Positions 1 through 7,446 of a DNA stretch of 64,000 nucleotides are shown here, piece by piece. Location: contig NZ_SETE01000003.1 of NCBI RefSeq assembly GCF_004152935.1, forward strand, positions 248,001 through 312,000, given 5' to 3'. The notes under the pieces were generated by a model, which saw nothing but the letters and a program-made list of their open reading frames with translations, made no database searches and was not told the origin of the DNA. Numbering within the stretch: the stretch's first letter is position 1; every line of letters starts with the position of its first letter. The DNA comes from Brumimicrobium glaciale. Its GTDB lineage: Bacteria; Bacteroidota; Bacteroidia; Flavobacteriales_D; Crocinitomicaceae. A program made the position numbers and the translations under genes.

Positions 1-1
1 A

Positions 2-976
2 TCTTGCAGAGATGTTGAGTTTAAAGGTGACTTCCCAAGAATGACTTATGCTGATGCAATGGAAATGTATGGTTCTGATAAGCCAGATATCCGTTTTGGA
101 ATGGAATTCAAGGATATGAACTCTGTAACGAAAGACAAAGGTTTTAAAATCTTTGATGATGCAGAATTGGTTTTAGGAATTGTAGCTGAAGATTGTGCAA
201 TTTACACACGTAAACAATTAGATGCATTAACGAAATGGGTTCAACGTCCACAAGTTGGTGCGAAAGGTTTGGTTTATGCGAAATATAACGATGACGGAAC
301 TTTCAAAAGTTCAGTTGATAAGTTTTATAGTCAAGAAGATTTACAAGAATGGGCAGATTTAACAGGAGCAAAACCTGGAGACTTAATGTTCATTATGAGT
401 GGAGATACTGACAAAGTACGCAGTCAAATGAGTGACTTGCGTTTGCACATGGGAGATGAATTGGGATTAAGAAATCCGAATGTATTCAAACCATTGTGGG
501 TAATGGACTTTCCGTTATTGGAATGGGATGAAGAGGCGAATCGTTTCCATGCAATGCATCACCCGTTTACTTCGCCAAAAGCAGAAGATATTGCTTTATT
601 GGAAACTGATCCAGGAAAAGTACGTGCAAATGCTTATGATTTAGCGATGAATGGTGTTGAATTAGGTGGAGGTTCAATCCGAATCCATGACAAAACACTT
701 CAGGCAACGATGTTAAAGCTCCTTGGATTTACTGAAGAAGAAGCAAACAAACAATTTGGATTCTTAATGGATGCCTTTGAATTTGGAGCGCCACCACACG
801 GAGGTATTGCTTTCGGATTAGACCGTTTGGTAGCAACAATGGGTGGTTCAGATTCGATACGTGATTATATTGCATTCCCAAAAAACAATTCTGGTCGTGA
901 TGTTATGATTGATGCTCCGGCAACAATTGATAATGAACAGCTGAAGGAATTGGGATTATTGGTTAATTTGCAGTAA
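2..976 (+). CDS. aspS: Aspartate--tRNA ligase, 3' part (5' end outside window)
   Basis: Class II aminoacyl-tRNA synthetase that charges tRNA-Asp in the cytoplasm. The reading frame is open from the first bases of the window, so the gene is cut at its 5' end; the internal ATG at 41 is not the start. The text preceding it reads [19 protein letters not shown], the catalytic core of bacterial AspRS, followed by [11 protein letters not shown], the bacterial insertion (GAD) domain, and the class II motif 3 near the C terminus ([16 protein letters not shown], then [11 protein letters not shown]). Only about the C-terminal half is present. A strong hairpin terminator follows about 55 bp after the stop. 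Identification is secure; eukaryote-like AspRS lacks this insertion domain. Confidence 0.97.
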   Translation, partial: SCRDVEFKGDFPRMTYADAMEMYGSDKPDIRFGMEFKDMNSVTKDKGFKIFDDAELVLGIVAEDCAIYTRKQLDALTKWVQRPQVGAKGLVYAKYNDDGTFKSSVDKFYSQEDLQEWADLTGAKPGDLMFIMSGDTDKVRSQMSDLRLHMGDELGLRNPNVFKPLWVMDFPLLEWDEEANRFHAMHHPFTSPKAEDIALLETDPGKVRANAYDLAMNGVELGGGSIRIHDKTLQATMLKLLGFTEEEANKQFGFLMDAFEFGAPPHGGIAFGLDRLVATMGGSDSIRDYIAFPKNNSGRDVMIDAPATIDNEQLKELGLLVNLQ

Positions 977-1031
977 AGACGTTTTGCAAAACTTCCGTAC
1001 ATCAAATCATTTAAGAAAATATATTTTAAAC

Positions 1032-1062
1032 AAAAAAGAAGCGCTAATGGCGCTTCTTTTTT
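1032..1062 (+). terminator. Rho-independent terminator after aspS
   Basis: A perfect inverted repeat with 13-bp arms (1032-1044 and 1050-1062), core GAAGCGC/GCGCTTC, a 5-base loop TAATG and a run of T on the 3' side. It lies 56 bp after the aspS stop codon and is the natural end of that transcript. Confidence 0.9.
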
Positions 1063-1371
1063 GTTGTACAGATTTCCATAGGCGATTATTCAACTCAACG
1101 AACAGTTCCTTATATTAAAATTTTTTAAAAGATCTCTTTATTAGAAACCAGCAATCCAATTGAAAGTTAGGTATGAATAATAAAACACAATTATTCGTAT
1201 ATCAATTGTGAAAACAAATATTCTATAACTTCCAATGTGCATCAATTTCTTTGTTTTTTACCATTTCTTGTAAAAGTCTGGCATTCCAATTGCTTAACTT
1301 GCCACAAATTCTTTGAAATGAAGTGAATTTCAAAATCGAATAAACAATACTAATTTGAACATATTATTATT

Positions 1372-1379
1372 TACTTTTG
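1372..1379 (+). promoter_or_regulatory. Bacteroidota -7 promoter box (TACTTTTG)
   Basis: The octamer TACTTTTG matches the Bacteroidota -7 consensus TAnnTTTG and lies 17 bp upstream of the ATG at 1397, leaving a short leader. No well-spaced TTG -33 element is obvious: the nearest, at 1355-1357, is 14 bp away instead of 17-19. Confidence 0.5.
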
Positions 1380-1396
1380 CATAAAATATTTATCTC

Positions 1397-1981
1397 ATGA
1401 AATTAATTGTTGTACTTTTTTTGATGGCCATGACGCCAATTGCTATTTCTCAAAATGAATGGTGGAAAACTGGAAAGAATTCTGAATCAAAGAACAAAAC
1501 TGAAGAGGCAAAAGAGAAAGAGACCATAAAAGCAGTAGAAAAAGTTTCGCCGGAAATTTCACCAAAAGTGTCTGATGATGTTTGGATAAATGACAGTATC
1601 ATCGAACCTAAGACCATTAAGCCGGGGAAAATTAATGTGGTTAAAAGTGGATCGGTAGATAAAATAATTAAATTCAAATCTGCAACTATTCCGCCGAATA
1701 TGGGACCATTGATGGATGGATTCCGAATTCAATTATTTTTTGATCAAAACAGAACTGCAGTTGACAAAGCAAGAGCTACAATTCTTCAAATGGATGATGA
1801 ATCTCCAACTTACGTTAAATATAAAGCTCCGAACTACTTCTTAATGCAAGGTGACTATAGAACACAATTAGAGGCTGAGAAAACACGTGCAGCCTTAATT
1901 TCTGAATTTCCAGAAGCAATTGTTGTTGAGGATAAAATTTATTTGCCAAAAATAAAAGAAGAGATTATTGAAGAAGATTAA
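1397..1981 (+). CDS. Secreted SPOR-domain protein
   Basis: A 194-residue protein with an N-terminal Sec signal peptide (about residues 1-19, ending AIS-Q), a charged Lys/Glu-rich linker (about 20-100) and a C-terminal SPOR-like domain (about 105-185). The domain shows the pattern common in Bacteroidota: GFRIQLFFDQNR, then a helix with KARATIL, then APNYFLMQGDYRTQLEAEK. SPOR domains bind denuded septal peptidoglycan, so the protein probably acts in the periplasm during division or wall remodelling. It is a single gene with its own -7 box. It converges with the next gene across a repeat-rich spacer. The domain call is fairly sure; the physiological role is inferred. Confidence 0.8.
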   Translation: MKLIVVLFLMAMTPIAISQNEWWKTGKNSESKNKTEEAKEKETIKAVEKVSPEISPKVSDDVWINDSIIEPKTIKPGKINVVKSGSVDKIIKFKSATIPPNMGPLMDGFRIQLFFDQNRTAVDKARATILQMDDESPTYVKYKAPNYFLMQGDYRTQLEAEKTRAALISEFPEAIVVEDKIYLPKIKEEIIEED

Positions 1982-1982
1982 T

Positions 1983-2150
1983 TAAGTTGATGAGTTATCA
2001 AGTTTTCAAGTTAAAGAGTTGTCAAGTTATCAAGTTATGCTGTGGGTTGTTGTAAGGCAACTTATTTCACCACCATAACTTGAAAACTACCCAACTTGAT
2101 AACTTGATAACTACCTAACTTGATAACTACCCAACTTAATAACTCGCTAC
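1983..2150. repeat. Inverted cluster of short AGTTATCAAGTT repeats between convergent genes
   Basis: The left half (1983-2040) carries several copies of the 12-mer AGTTATCAAGTT or close variants. The right half (about 2083-2150) carries its reverse complement AACTTGATAACT in tandem with a period of about 15-16 bp, interspersed with CTACCC/CTACCTA. Together they form a large imperfect fold-back between the stop of the SPOR gene and the stop of the minus-strand gene at 2156. An open frame on the minus strand through this block (2062-2256) is repeat sequence and not a gene. Confidence 0.8.
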
Positions 2151-2155
2151 CTCCT

Positions 2156-3184
2156 TCAAATAAAATCAAAACCTGTAATATAAGTCGGACTATTAAACAC
2201 AGTTTTCGGTTGTCCTTTCGGCGTTCGAATAACCAAGTCAACATCCTGAACACCATTTACTTTATTCAAAAGTCCCCAATTGACTTTATCCTTATTCGAT
2301 TTATAAAGCGGTTCCTTTTCATCGACCCACCAAATTATAGTATTCGTTTTTTCTTGAAATAGAATTCCTTCAAATAGTTTTTCGAGATAATCTGATTTAC
2401 CTTCCTTACACCAAATTGAATCTACAACTGTGAAAACATGCGAATTGGGACGAATAACTTTTCTTAATCCAGGAACAAAAGGAATAATATTTCTCATTAA
2501 AGTACCATTTCTGCCTGGCAGTCTAGTAATTTTCCATTCTGCACTGTGCGTTTTTGCTAAAGCAACTACTTCCCCATTTATAGTTAATGTATAAAATGGA
2601 TCGTCATTAAAAGTGTGCTTTGTGAAAAACAATGGATGCTTTCCATAAGTTTCTTCAATTTTTTCACGAATAAAATCATTGACTTTAGTTGGCGCTACTT
2701 CTGCGATGTTTTTTGGTTTTACGCGACTAAAGCTTTGCGTAGCAATTTTAGCAACGGTGTAAAAATCAAAATTTTGACTCATCCAAAGTGATCGCTCATT
2801 TCTAGGATCTATATAAGCATAAAATAAATCTGGATTATCATCTTCCAGTTCAAAAGCACTTTCAAAAAAGCCACCAATTCGAGATTTAAGTCCCGAATTA
2901 GTGGCTTTGGATTTTGGTTGTTTATTTGTCGCCTGCATTCCTAAATCGAAAGCAAAGTAACGAACATACCAATTTTTTGGTCTTCTACAAAAAGTAATGT
3001 TACCTAAAACTTTTCCATTCCGTTCCAAATTTAGAAACAACGGACGATAAACTTGCTTGATGCGTTTCTCTAATCTTTGGTGTTGATAACGTGCTCCATT
3101 TGATCCCAATGTAACGGATTTCAACAACTCTAATACGTCGTCGTTATAGCTTTCACGCAATACAAATGGAGGATTTATTTTCAT
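2156..3184 (-). CDS. GNAT-like hypothetical protein
   Basis: A 342-residue cytosolic protein without signal peptide or membrane segment. The N-terminal half resembles a GNAT acyltransferase fold: RPLFLNLERNGKVLGNITFCRR looks like the central beta strands, and FYAYIDPRNERSLWMSQNFDF resembles the acetyl-CoA-binding and C-terminal strands (V/I-xPxxRxxG-like with Arg but no clear Gly). The C-terminal half (about 190-342) has a second alpha/beta part with no motif I recognise. The stop lies at the repeat block and the start is 22 bp after the stop of the upstream alcohol dehydrogenase gene, so the two are probably co-transcribed. The substrate is unknown. Confidence 0.5.
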   Translation of the reverse strand: MKINPPFVLRESYNDDVLELLKSVTLGSNGARYQHQRLEKRIKQVYRPLFLNLERNGKVLGNITFCRRPKNWYVRYFAFDLGMQATNKQPKSKATNSGLKSRIGGFFESAFELEDDNPDLFYAYIDPRNERSLWMSQNFDFYTVAKIATQSFSRVKPKNIAEVAPTKVNDFIREKIEETYGKHPLFFTKHTFNDDPFYTLTINGEVVALAKTHSAEWKITRLPGRNGTLMRNIIPFVPGLRKVIRPNSHVFTVVDSIWCKEGKSDYLEKLFEGILFQEKTNTIIWWVDEKEPLYKSNKDKVNWGLLNKVNGVQDVDLVIRTPKGQPKTVFNSPTYITGFDFI

Positions 3185-3205
3185 TTTTGTAAAATTATAA
3201 AATAA

Positions 3206-4366
3206 TTAGAAACTCATTTCAATTATTTTTTCTGCTTCACTCGGTGTCAAATCTTTACGCTCACCTAATGCTTCCCAACCACGCTCTTCAAAACGTTTTC
3301 TAATCGTTTTAGGTGTAGATTTGTAGTCGTCTGTATAATCAGAAAGCTTTGTTTGAACTCCTAAAGACTCAAAGAAAGTTTTTGTTCTGTGAATTGCTTC
3401 TTCACCGCAAGATCCTTCTAGTCCAAAAATTCTTTGACCGTATTGAATCAGTTTTTCTTTCTTATTTTCAAATTTAACTTTGTACAAATTCGGAGCAATA
3501 ATCGCCAACGTTCTTGCATGATCTATCCCGTGCAAAGCTGTTAATTCGTGACCAATCATGTGCGTTGCCCAATCATAAGCTACACCTGCTCTCAAAGTTC
3601 CATTTAATGCCATTGTAGCGCACCACATTAAATTACTTGCTGCTTTATAATCTGCTGGATTATCCATTACTTTTGGCCCAACTTCAATTAAAGTAGAAAG
3701 GATTCCTTCTGCGATTCTTTCCTGCAATAAATTATCAGATGGATACGTCATGTATTGCTCCAAAGTGTGCATGTAGGCATCAACAATTCCGTTAGCGATT
3801 TGCTTTTTCGGTAATGTTTTAACGACAGTTGGATCTAAAAATGAGAATTTAGGAAAACCTTGTGGCCCGCCCATTGTTCTCTTTTCTTTTAATCTGCTGT
3901 TTGAAATCACAGCACCAGAATTCATTTCTGAACCTGTTGCAGGTAAGGTTAAAACTGTTCCAAAAGGAATTGCATATTCAAACTTACATCCTTCTTTCAT
4001 CGTTAAAACGTCCCAAGGATTACCATCGTATTTTGCTGCTGAAACGATAAATTTTGTTCCATCAATAACAGAACCTCCACCAATTGCTAAAACAAAATCA
4101 ACGGGATTTTCTTTTATTTGTTCAACTGCCTTCATTAAGGTATCATATTCTGGGTTTGCTTCGATTCCTGAGAATTCAACAACTTCATAGTCTTTTAAAG
4201 ATTCCATTACTGAATCATAAACACCATTTTTCTTGATGCTTCCACCGCCATAAGTAATCATAATTCGATTTCCTGCAGTTGCATCTTTTATTCTAGCCGG
4301 AATTTGATCATAAGTATCTTTTCCGAAGATAATTTTTGTAGGGTTGTAATATTCAAAATTGTTCAT
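3206..4366 (-). CDS. yqhD: NADPH-dependent iron-containing alcohol/aldehyde dehydrogenase, YqhD type
   Basis: A 386-residue group III metal-dependent alcohol dehydrogenase, almost the same length as E. coli YqhD (387) and similar throughout: MNNF..PT.I.FGK, ITYGGGS.KK.G, GGGSV.DGTKF, TLPATGSE.N.GAVIS, DWATHM.GHELTA.HG.DHA. The four metal ligands are at D196, H200, H269 and H283, two residues from the known YqhD set D194/H198/H267/H281. The family reduces short and medium aldehydes, including methylglyoxal and lipid-peroxidation aldehydes, with NADPH, and acts in the cytoplasm. It is the first gene of a likely pair with the GNAT-like gene downstream. The exact substrate is not predictable. Confidence 0.9.
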   Translation of the reverse strand: MNNFEYYNPTKIIFGKDTYDQIPARIKDATAGNRIMITYGGGSIKKNGVYDSVMESLKDYEVVEFSGIEANPEYDTLMKAVEQIKENPVDFVLAIGGGSVIDGTKFIVSAAKYDGNPWDVLTMKEGCKFEYAIPFGTVLTLPATGSEMNSGAVISNSRLKEKRTMGGPQGFPKFSFLDPTVVKTLPKKQIANGIVDAYMHTLEQYMTYPSDNLLQERIAEGILSTLIEVGPKVMDNPADYKAASNLMWCATMALNGTLRAGVAYDWATHMIGHELTALHGIDHARTLAIIAPNLYKVKFENKKEKLIQYGQRIFGLEGSCGEEAIHRTKTFFESLGVQTKLSDYTDDYKSTPKTIRKRFEERGWEALGERKDLTPSEAEKIIEMSF

Positions 4367-4514
4367 TTGGTATATTTTTATTGTGTTTTATTCTGCATCA
4401 TTAAGCAGACTTATAATACAAGTTAAAGTGATATTAGTTTTGTACAGCTACTAAAATAAGAATATTGAAGGTAGTATAGTGTTAAAATATACGAAGAGTT
4501 GGGAGGGGATGTTT

Positions 4515-4574
4515 GCGCTGTAATGGAACGCGGATGACGCGGATCTTCGAACGCGGATTATTGCGGATTTTTTT
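4515..4574 (+). repeat. Dispersed repeat, copy 1 (GCGCTGTAATGGAACGCGG family)
   Basis: About 58 bp beginning GCGCTGTAATGGAACGCGG and containing three CGGAT direct repeats. By eye it differs from the copy at 14794-14852 at about five positions. Only one half is present here: the inverted partner half seen at 14951-14962 is replaced by a different palindrome. Confidence 0.8.
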
Positions 4575-4632
4575 GGTATGGATAGTTGATTGGTTGCTCT
4601 TTGTTAACTGGTATTTTCGAAACCTCACAATG

Positions 4633-4685
4633 CCTTCGACAGGCTCAGTCAACGGGATAACTCTCCGGCGCTAGCTTGTCGAAGG
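4633..4685. repeat. CCTTCGACA palindromic repeat
   Basis: Inverted arms CCTTCGACAGGCT (4633-4645) and AGCTTGTCGAAGG (4673-4685) match with one mismatch around a 27-base loop. Palindromes with this core are frequent between genes in Bacteroidota genomes; a role in transcript ends or mRNA folding is inference. Confidence 0.75.
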
Positions 4686-4769
4686 TGACGGAATCCTAAA
4701 AGCAACCCTAAACCCAGCAAGTAGACAAAAACCTACCGCATATTGCTTACAGCCTCCTGGCCTAAAAAC

Positions 4770-5402
4770 TCAGATCGTCTCAAACAAATCATCCATCGGC
4801 CTACGCACTTTTTTGAATTGCAAACGGTAATCTTCTTCTGATCTGTAACCTAATGCAAAAATAACTACGGCATCAAGATTTTGAGCTGTAAAACCTAAAT
4901 CTTCGTTCAGTTTTTTGCGGTTAAATCCTTCCATCGGACAGGCATCAACTCCTTCGATAGCACAAACTGTCATTAGGTTTCCTAAAGCGATATACACTTG
5001 ATTGTCCATCCAAATTTTTTGTTGTTCTTCTGGAATCGATAAACTAACACGTAATGATTTATCATAATCTTGCATGGCCTTGTGAGTAACTTCCAATTCA
5101 TTGGTTTGTGCAGCCGTTTCAATAAAAGAATCAATATCCTCTGGCTTGACATCCGTTTTACGGCACATAATCATTAAGTGCGAGGCATCCTCGATTTGAG
5201 GTTGATTATAGGCTATTGGTGTAATCTTCTTTTTCACCTCGTCGGATTCCACCATTACGAACTTCATCAATTGCAATCCCATTGAAGTTGGCGTTAATTG
5301 CAAGGCCTTTTTTATTCTATTAATTTTTTGTTCTGACAATTTCTTTGAGGAGTCGAATTTTTTAACTGCATACCTCCATTTTAAAGCTTCAATTACATCC
5401 AT
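4770..5402 (-). CDS. NfsB-like NAD(P)H-dependent nitroreductase
   Basis: An FMN-dependent nitroreductase-family enzyme of about 210 residues. It shows the NfsB-type N terminus (MDVIEALKWRYAVKKFDSSKKL, FMN-contacting Arg/Lys residues), a TPTSMGLQLMKFV segment, the helix IALGNLMTVCAIEGVDACPMEGFN and the C-terminal FALGYR. Such enzymes reduce nitroaromatics and quinones or dihydropteridine using NAD(P)H. An in-frame ATG 12 bp upstream (5414) would add MQQN. I prefer 5402 because it aligns with the start of E. coli NfsB and because the AGGA at 5416-5419 is too close to 5414. The gene is single and divergent from the dksA-like gene. Confidence 0.88.
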   Translation of the reverse strand: MDVIEALKWRYAVKKFDSSKKLSEQKINRIKKALQLTPTSMGLQLMKFVMVESDEVKKKITPIAYNQPQIEDASHLMIMCRKTDVKPEDIDSFIETAAQTNELEVTHKAMQDYDKSLRVSLSIPEEQQKIWMDNQVYIALGNLMTVCAIEGVDACPMEGFNRKKLNEDLGFTAQNLDAVVIFALGYRSEEDYRLQFKKVRRPMDDLFETI

Positions 5403-5460
5403 ATTTTGTTGCATTTCCTGATTATTTACAAAAATACTTTTTCACAATCGATAAAAGCAC

Positions 5461-5490
5461 TTGATTGAAAACGAAATTCGATTATATTTG
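5461..5490 (+). promoter_or_regulatory. Promoter of the dksA-like/lspA pair
   Basis: TTG at 5461-5463, a 19-bp spacer and TATATTTG at 5483-5490 match the Bacteroidota consensus TTG-N17-19-TAnnTTTG. The ATG at 5528 lies 37 bp after the -7 box. Confidence 0.7.
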
Positions 5491-5527
5491 TTCATTCACA
5501 TTTTTAATATCTAAACTATTATAAGAA

Positions 5528-5911
5528 ATGGCAAACGAAAAGACAAGATTCTCAGATGAAGAATTAAAAGAGTTTAAAGACATAATTGACAATAAACTGA
5601 TTGAAGCAGACGAAGATTTACAAATCTTAAAAAACTCACTTTCACACAAAGACGACCACGGGACTGATGATACAGGACGTTCATTCAACATGATGGAGGA
5701 CGGATCTGATACATTATCACGCGAAGAAATGTCTCAATTGGCTTTACGTCAAGAGAAGTTTATTACAGCTTTGAGAAATGCTTTGATCAGAATTGAAAAT
5801 AAAACTTATGGTATTTGTAGAGCAACTGGAAAATTAATTCGCAAGGAAAGATTGAAATTAGTTCCACATGCTACTTTAAGTATTGAAGCTAAAAATGCAC
5901 AAGACTCCTAA
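5528..5911 (+). CDS. TraR/DksA-family protein lacking the usual zinc cysteines
   Basis: A 127-residue protein with the DksA/TraR plan: an N-terminal coiled coil (about 10-85, with acidic tip region SHKDDHGTDDTGRS) and a C-terminal zinc-finger-like end (YGICRATGKLIRKERLKLVPHATLSIEAK). In canonical members the finger has four Cys; here only one remains and the last pair is replaced by Ser, as is common in Bacteroidota orthologues. DksA-type proteins enter the RNA polymerase secondary channel and modulate initiation. The close spacing to lspA (12 bp) and the shared upstream promoter indicate one operon. Whether it behaves as true DksA is not known. Confidence 0.85.
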   Translation: MANEKTRFSDEELKEFKDIIDNKLIEADEDLQILKNSLSHKDDHGTDDTGRSFNMMEDGSDTLSREEMSQLALRQEKFITALRNALIRIENKTYGICRATGKLIRKERLKLVPHATLSIEAKNAQDS

Positions 5912-5923
5912 AAGAATTAAGGT

Positions 5924-6595
5924 TTGAGAAAACGGTATTTAATTACATTTGGTATAGTTCTATTCATTTTGGTTATTGACCAGGTTATCAAATTCTGGAT
6001 CAAAACAAGTTTTGCGTTCGATGACCCGAGTGTTCCACTTATTGGTGAATGGTTACAATTGAACTTTGTAGAAAACCAAGGAATGGCTTTTGGAACTCAG
6101 TTGGGTGGTGGAATGTGGGGTAAACTCACACTTTCTATCTTTCGGGTTGTGATGATTGGTGCAATTATTTATTACATTCTCAAACAAATTAAAAAACCAG
6201 ATGTAAAACTAGAATTTCTGATCGTCTCAGCTATGGTGCTCGCGGGTGCTGCTGGAAATCTATTTGATTCAATGTTTTACGATTTCATTTTTAGGGATTA
6301 TTTTGATCCTTGTATTTCTTATAACCAAGTGGAGGGATCTGGAATTTTTTCAGAATGCTCCTATTTTGGCTATACAGAAATGGTTGAAGTGCGTCACCGT
6401 GGATTCCTCTTTGGTAATGTGGTTGACATGTTTCAATTCAATGTAATATGGCCTTCTTGGGTTCCATGGCTTGGAGGCGGACAAGTGTTTCCAGCAATTT
6501 GGAACGTGGCAGATTTTGCAATTTCTTGTGGGATGATTTTGGTGTTATTACGCCAAAAGATTTATTTCCCAAAGGAAAAAACAAGTAAAGAGTAA
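5924..6595 (+). CDS. lspA: Signal peptidase II (lipoprotein signal peptidase)
   Basis: An inner-membrane aspartic protease that cleaves prolipoproteins after lipidation. It has four hydrophobic segments (about residues 5-25, 70-88, 98-115 and 190-212), an N-terminal DQVIKFWI motif, NFVENQGMAFG, and the two catalytic Asp motifs GNVVDMF and WNVADFA. At 223 residues it is longer than E. coli LspA (164) because of an insert around 115-165, which is typical of Bacteroidota. The start is the TTG at 5924, 12 bp after the upstream stop; no ATG fits ahead of the first membrane segment. Confidence 0.95.
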   Translation: MRKRYLITFGIVLFILVIDQVIKFWIKTSFAFDDPSVPLIGEWLQLNFVENQGMAFGTQLGGGMWGKLTLSIFRVVMIGAIIYYILKQIKKPDVKLEFLIVSAMVLAGAAGNLFDSMFYDFIFRDYFDPCISYNQVEGSGIFSECSYFGYTEMVEVRHRGFLFGNVVDMFQFNVIWPSWVPWLGGGQVFPAIWNVADFAISCGMILVLLRQKIYFPKEKTSKE

Positions 6596-6607
6596 GTTGA
6601 GGTTCAT

Positions 6608-6656
6608 TTTAAATCTCTCAATAGTTAGAGGTTAACTCAAAATTGAGAGATTTAAA
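6608..6656. repeat. Inverted repeat after lspA, possible terminator
   Basis: Perfect 15-bp AT-rich arms (6608-6622 and 6642-6656, core AAATCTCTCAAT) around a 19-base loop, 13 bp after the lspA stop. No clear T-run follows, so a terminator role is likely but not certain. Confidence 0.55.
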
Positions 6657-6731
6657 TATAAGATTCACAAAAATGGTGAGTAACTATTTTCTTGATTTAA
6701 CTTTACTTTCATATTACAGAAAATTTAAATA

Positions 6732-7256
6732 ATGAAACAAATATTTTTATACCTTAGTCTAATTTCTTTAAGTCTAATTTTTACAAACTGTAAAAGTGAT
6801 GATTATTTAGACTCTAATAATGAGTCTTCCGAAAATGGCACTTCTCCAGAGAATACAGATGATTACGTAGAATTCGATTTGCGTCCCTACGAAATCAATG
6901 CATCCTTACTCGTCCCAAAAAACGAAAGAGCGACAATAAAACATCAGCTGGATACTTATGTTTGGGATCTTAAAATGGGAAAACAAACTTACATTACCAT
7001 CCTAGATTGGGGAACAGTTAATGGTTTTGAGAAATACCTTGAAAAATTAGAAAACCACTCTGAAACTGTCGATTTTATAGAAAAAGAAAAGAATTTTGCT
7101 ATCTATAAACTTACTACAGGAACGAGTAAAGTAACTTACCATACTGTTGCACAACACGAAATTGATGGAATAAACTATCTTTTTGAATCAAGCAGTAATG
7201 GACTTTCACAAGATGGTGTTGAACATGCTGTTTTTTCTGTGAAAAGCGTTGAGTAA
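6732..7256 (+). CDS. Putative lipoprotein of unknown function
   Basis: A 174-residue protein with a type II signal peptide: a hydrophobic core followed by the lipobox-like FTNC (Cys at about 20), then an acidic Asp/Ser/Asn-rich linker (SDDYLDSNNESSENG) typical of Bacteroidota surface or periplasmic lipoproteins. The mature part (about 45-174) is a compact alpha/beta domain with no recognised motif. It follows the lipoprotein signal peptidase gene, but the hairpin at 6608-6656 separates them. Function unknown. Confidence 0.7.
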   Translation: MKQIFLYLSLISLSLIFTNCKSDDYLDSNNESSENGTSPENTDDYVEFDLRPYEINASLLVPKNERATIKHQLDTYVWDLKMGKQTYITILDWGTVNGFEKYLEKLENHSETVDFIEKEKNFAIYKLTTGTSKVTYHTVAQHEIDGINYLFESSSNGLSQDGVEHAVFSVKSVE

Positions 7257-7446
7257 ATAATTATTAAGGTTTAATTATTAATGGTTAACGCTAAGTGGTT
7301 TGAGATAGTTATTAATGGTTAATTTTTAATTATTAACGCTCAGTAGTTGGGTACAATTATAATGATTAATGATGTAGTAACTTGAAATTCAGTTTATTAA
7401 CCACCAAACCCCACCCCATTAGACTTCTTGTCCGACAACTGGCGGA
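7257..7446. repeat. Convergent spacer with decayed direct repeats
   Basis: Between the convergent lipoprotein and LETM1-related genes, the block TTATTAATGGTTAA occurs twice (around 7275 and 7309), with ATTATTAA plus CGCTnAGT nearby both times. It reads as a partly decayed direct repeat of about 50 bp. No terminator hairpin with a T-run is evident. Confidence 0.4.

Larger units (their letters stand above)
977..1396. other. Intergenic region between aspS and the SPOR-domain gene
   Basis: The 420 bases hold the aspS terminator (1032-1062) and, just ahead of the next gene, a -7 box. I see no ORF of convincing composition, no tRNA and no repeat in the AT-rich middle part. Confidence 0.6.
4367..4769. 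other. Intergenic region rich in dispersed repeats
   Basis: The 403 bases contain no gene. They hold a copy of the GCGCTGTAATGGAAC repeat (4515-4574) and an unrelated CCTTCGACA palindrome (4633-4685). The region upstream of 3206-4366 should contain that gene's promoter, but I see no consensus -7 box on the minus strand. Confidence 0.6.

Noticed and set aside
2062-2256. Minus-strand ORF over the AGTTATCAAGTT cluster
   Set aside because: It is made of the repeat and the end of the neighbouring gene in another frame.
6704-6711. -7 box (TACTTTCA) for the lipoprotein gene at 6732
   Set aside because: It deviates from TAnnTTTG at two of the conserved bases and has no -33 partner.
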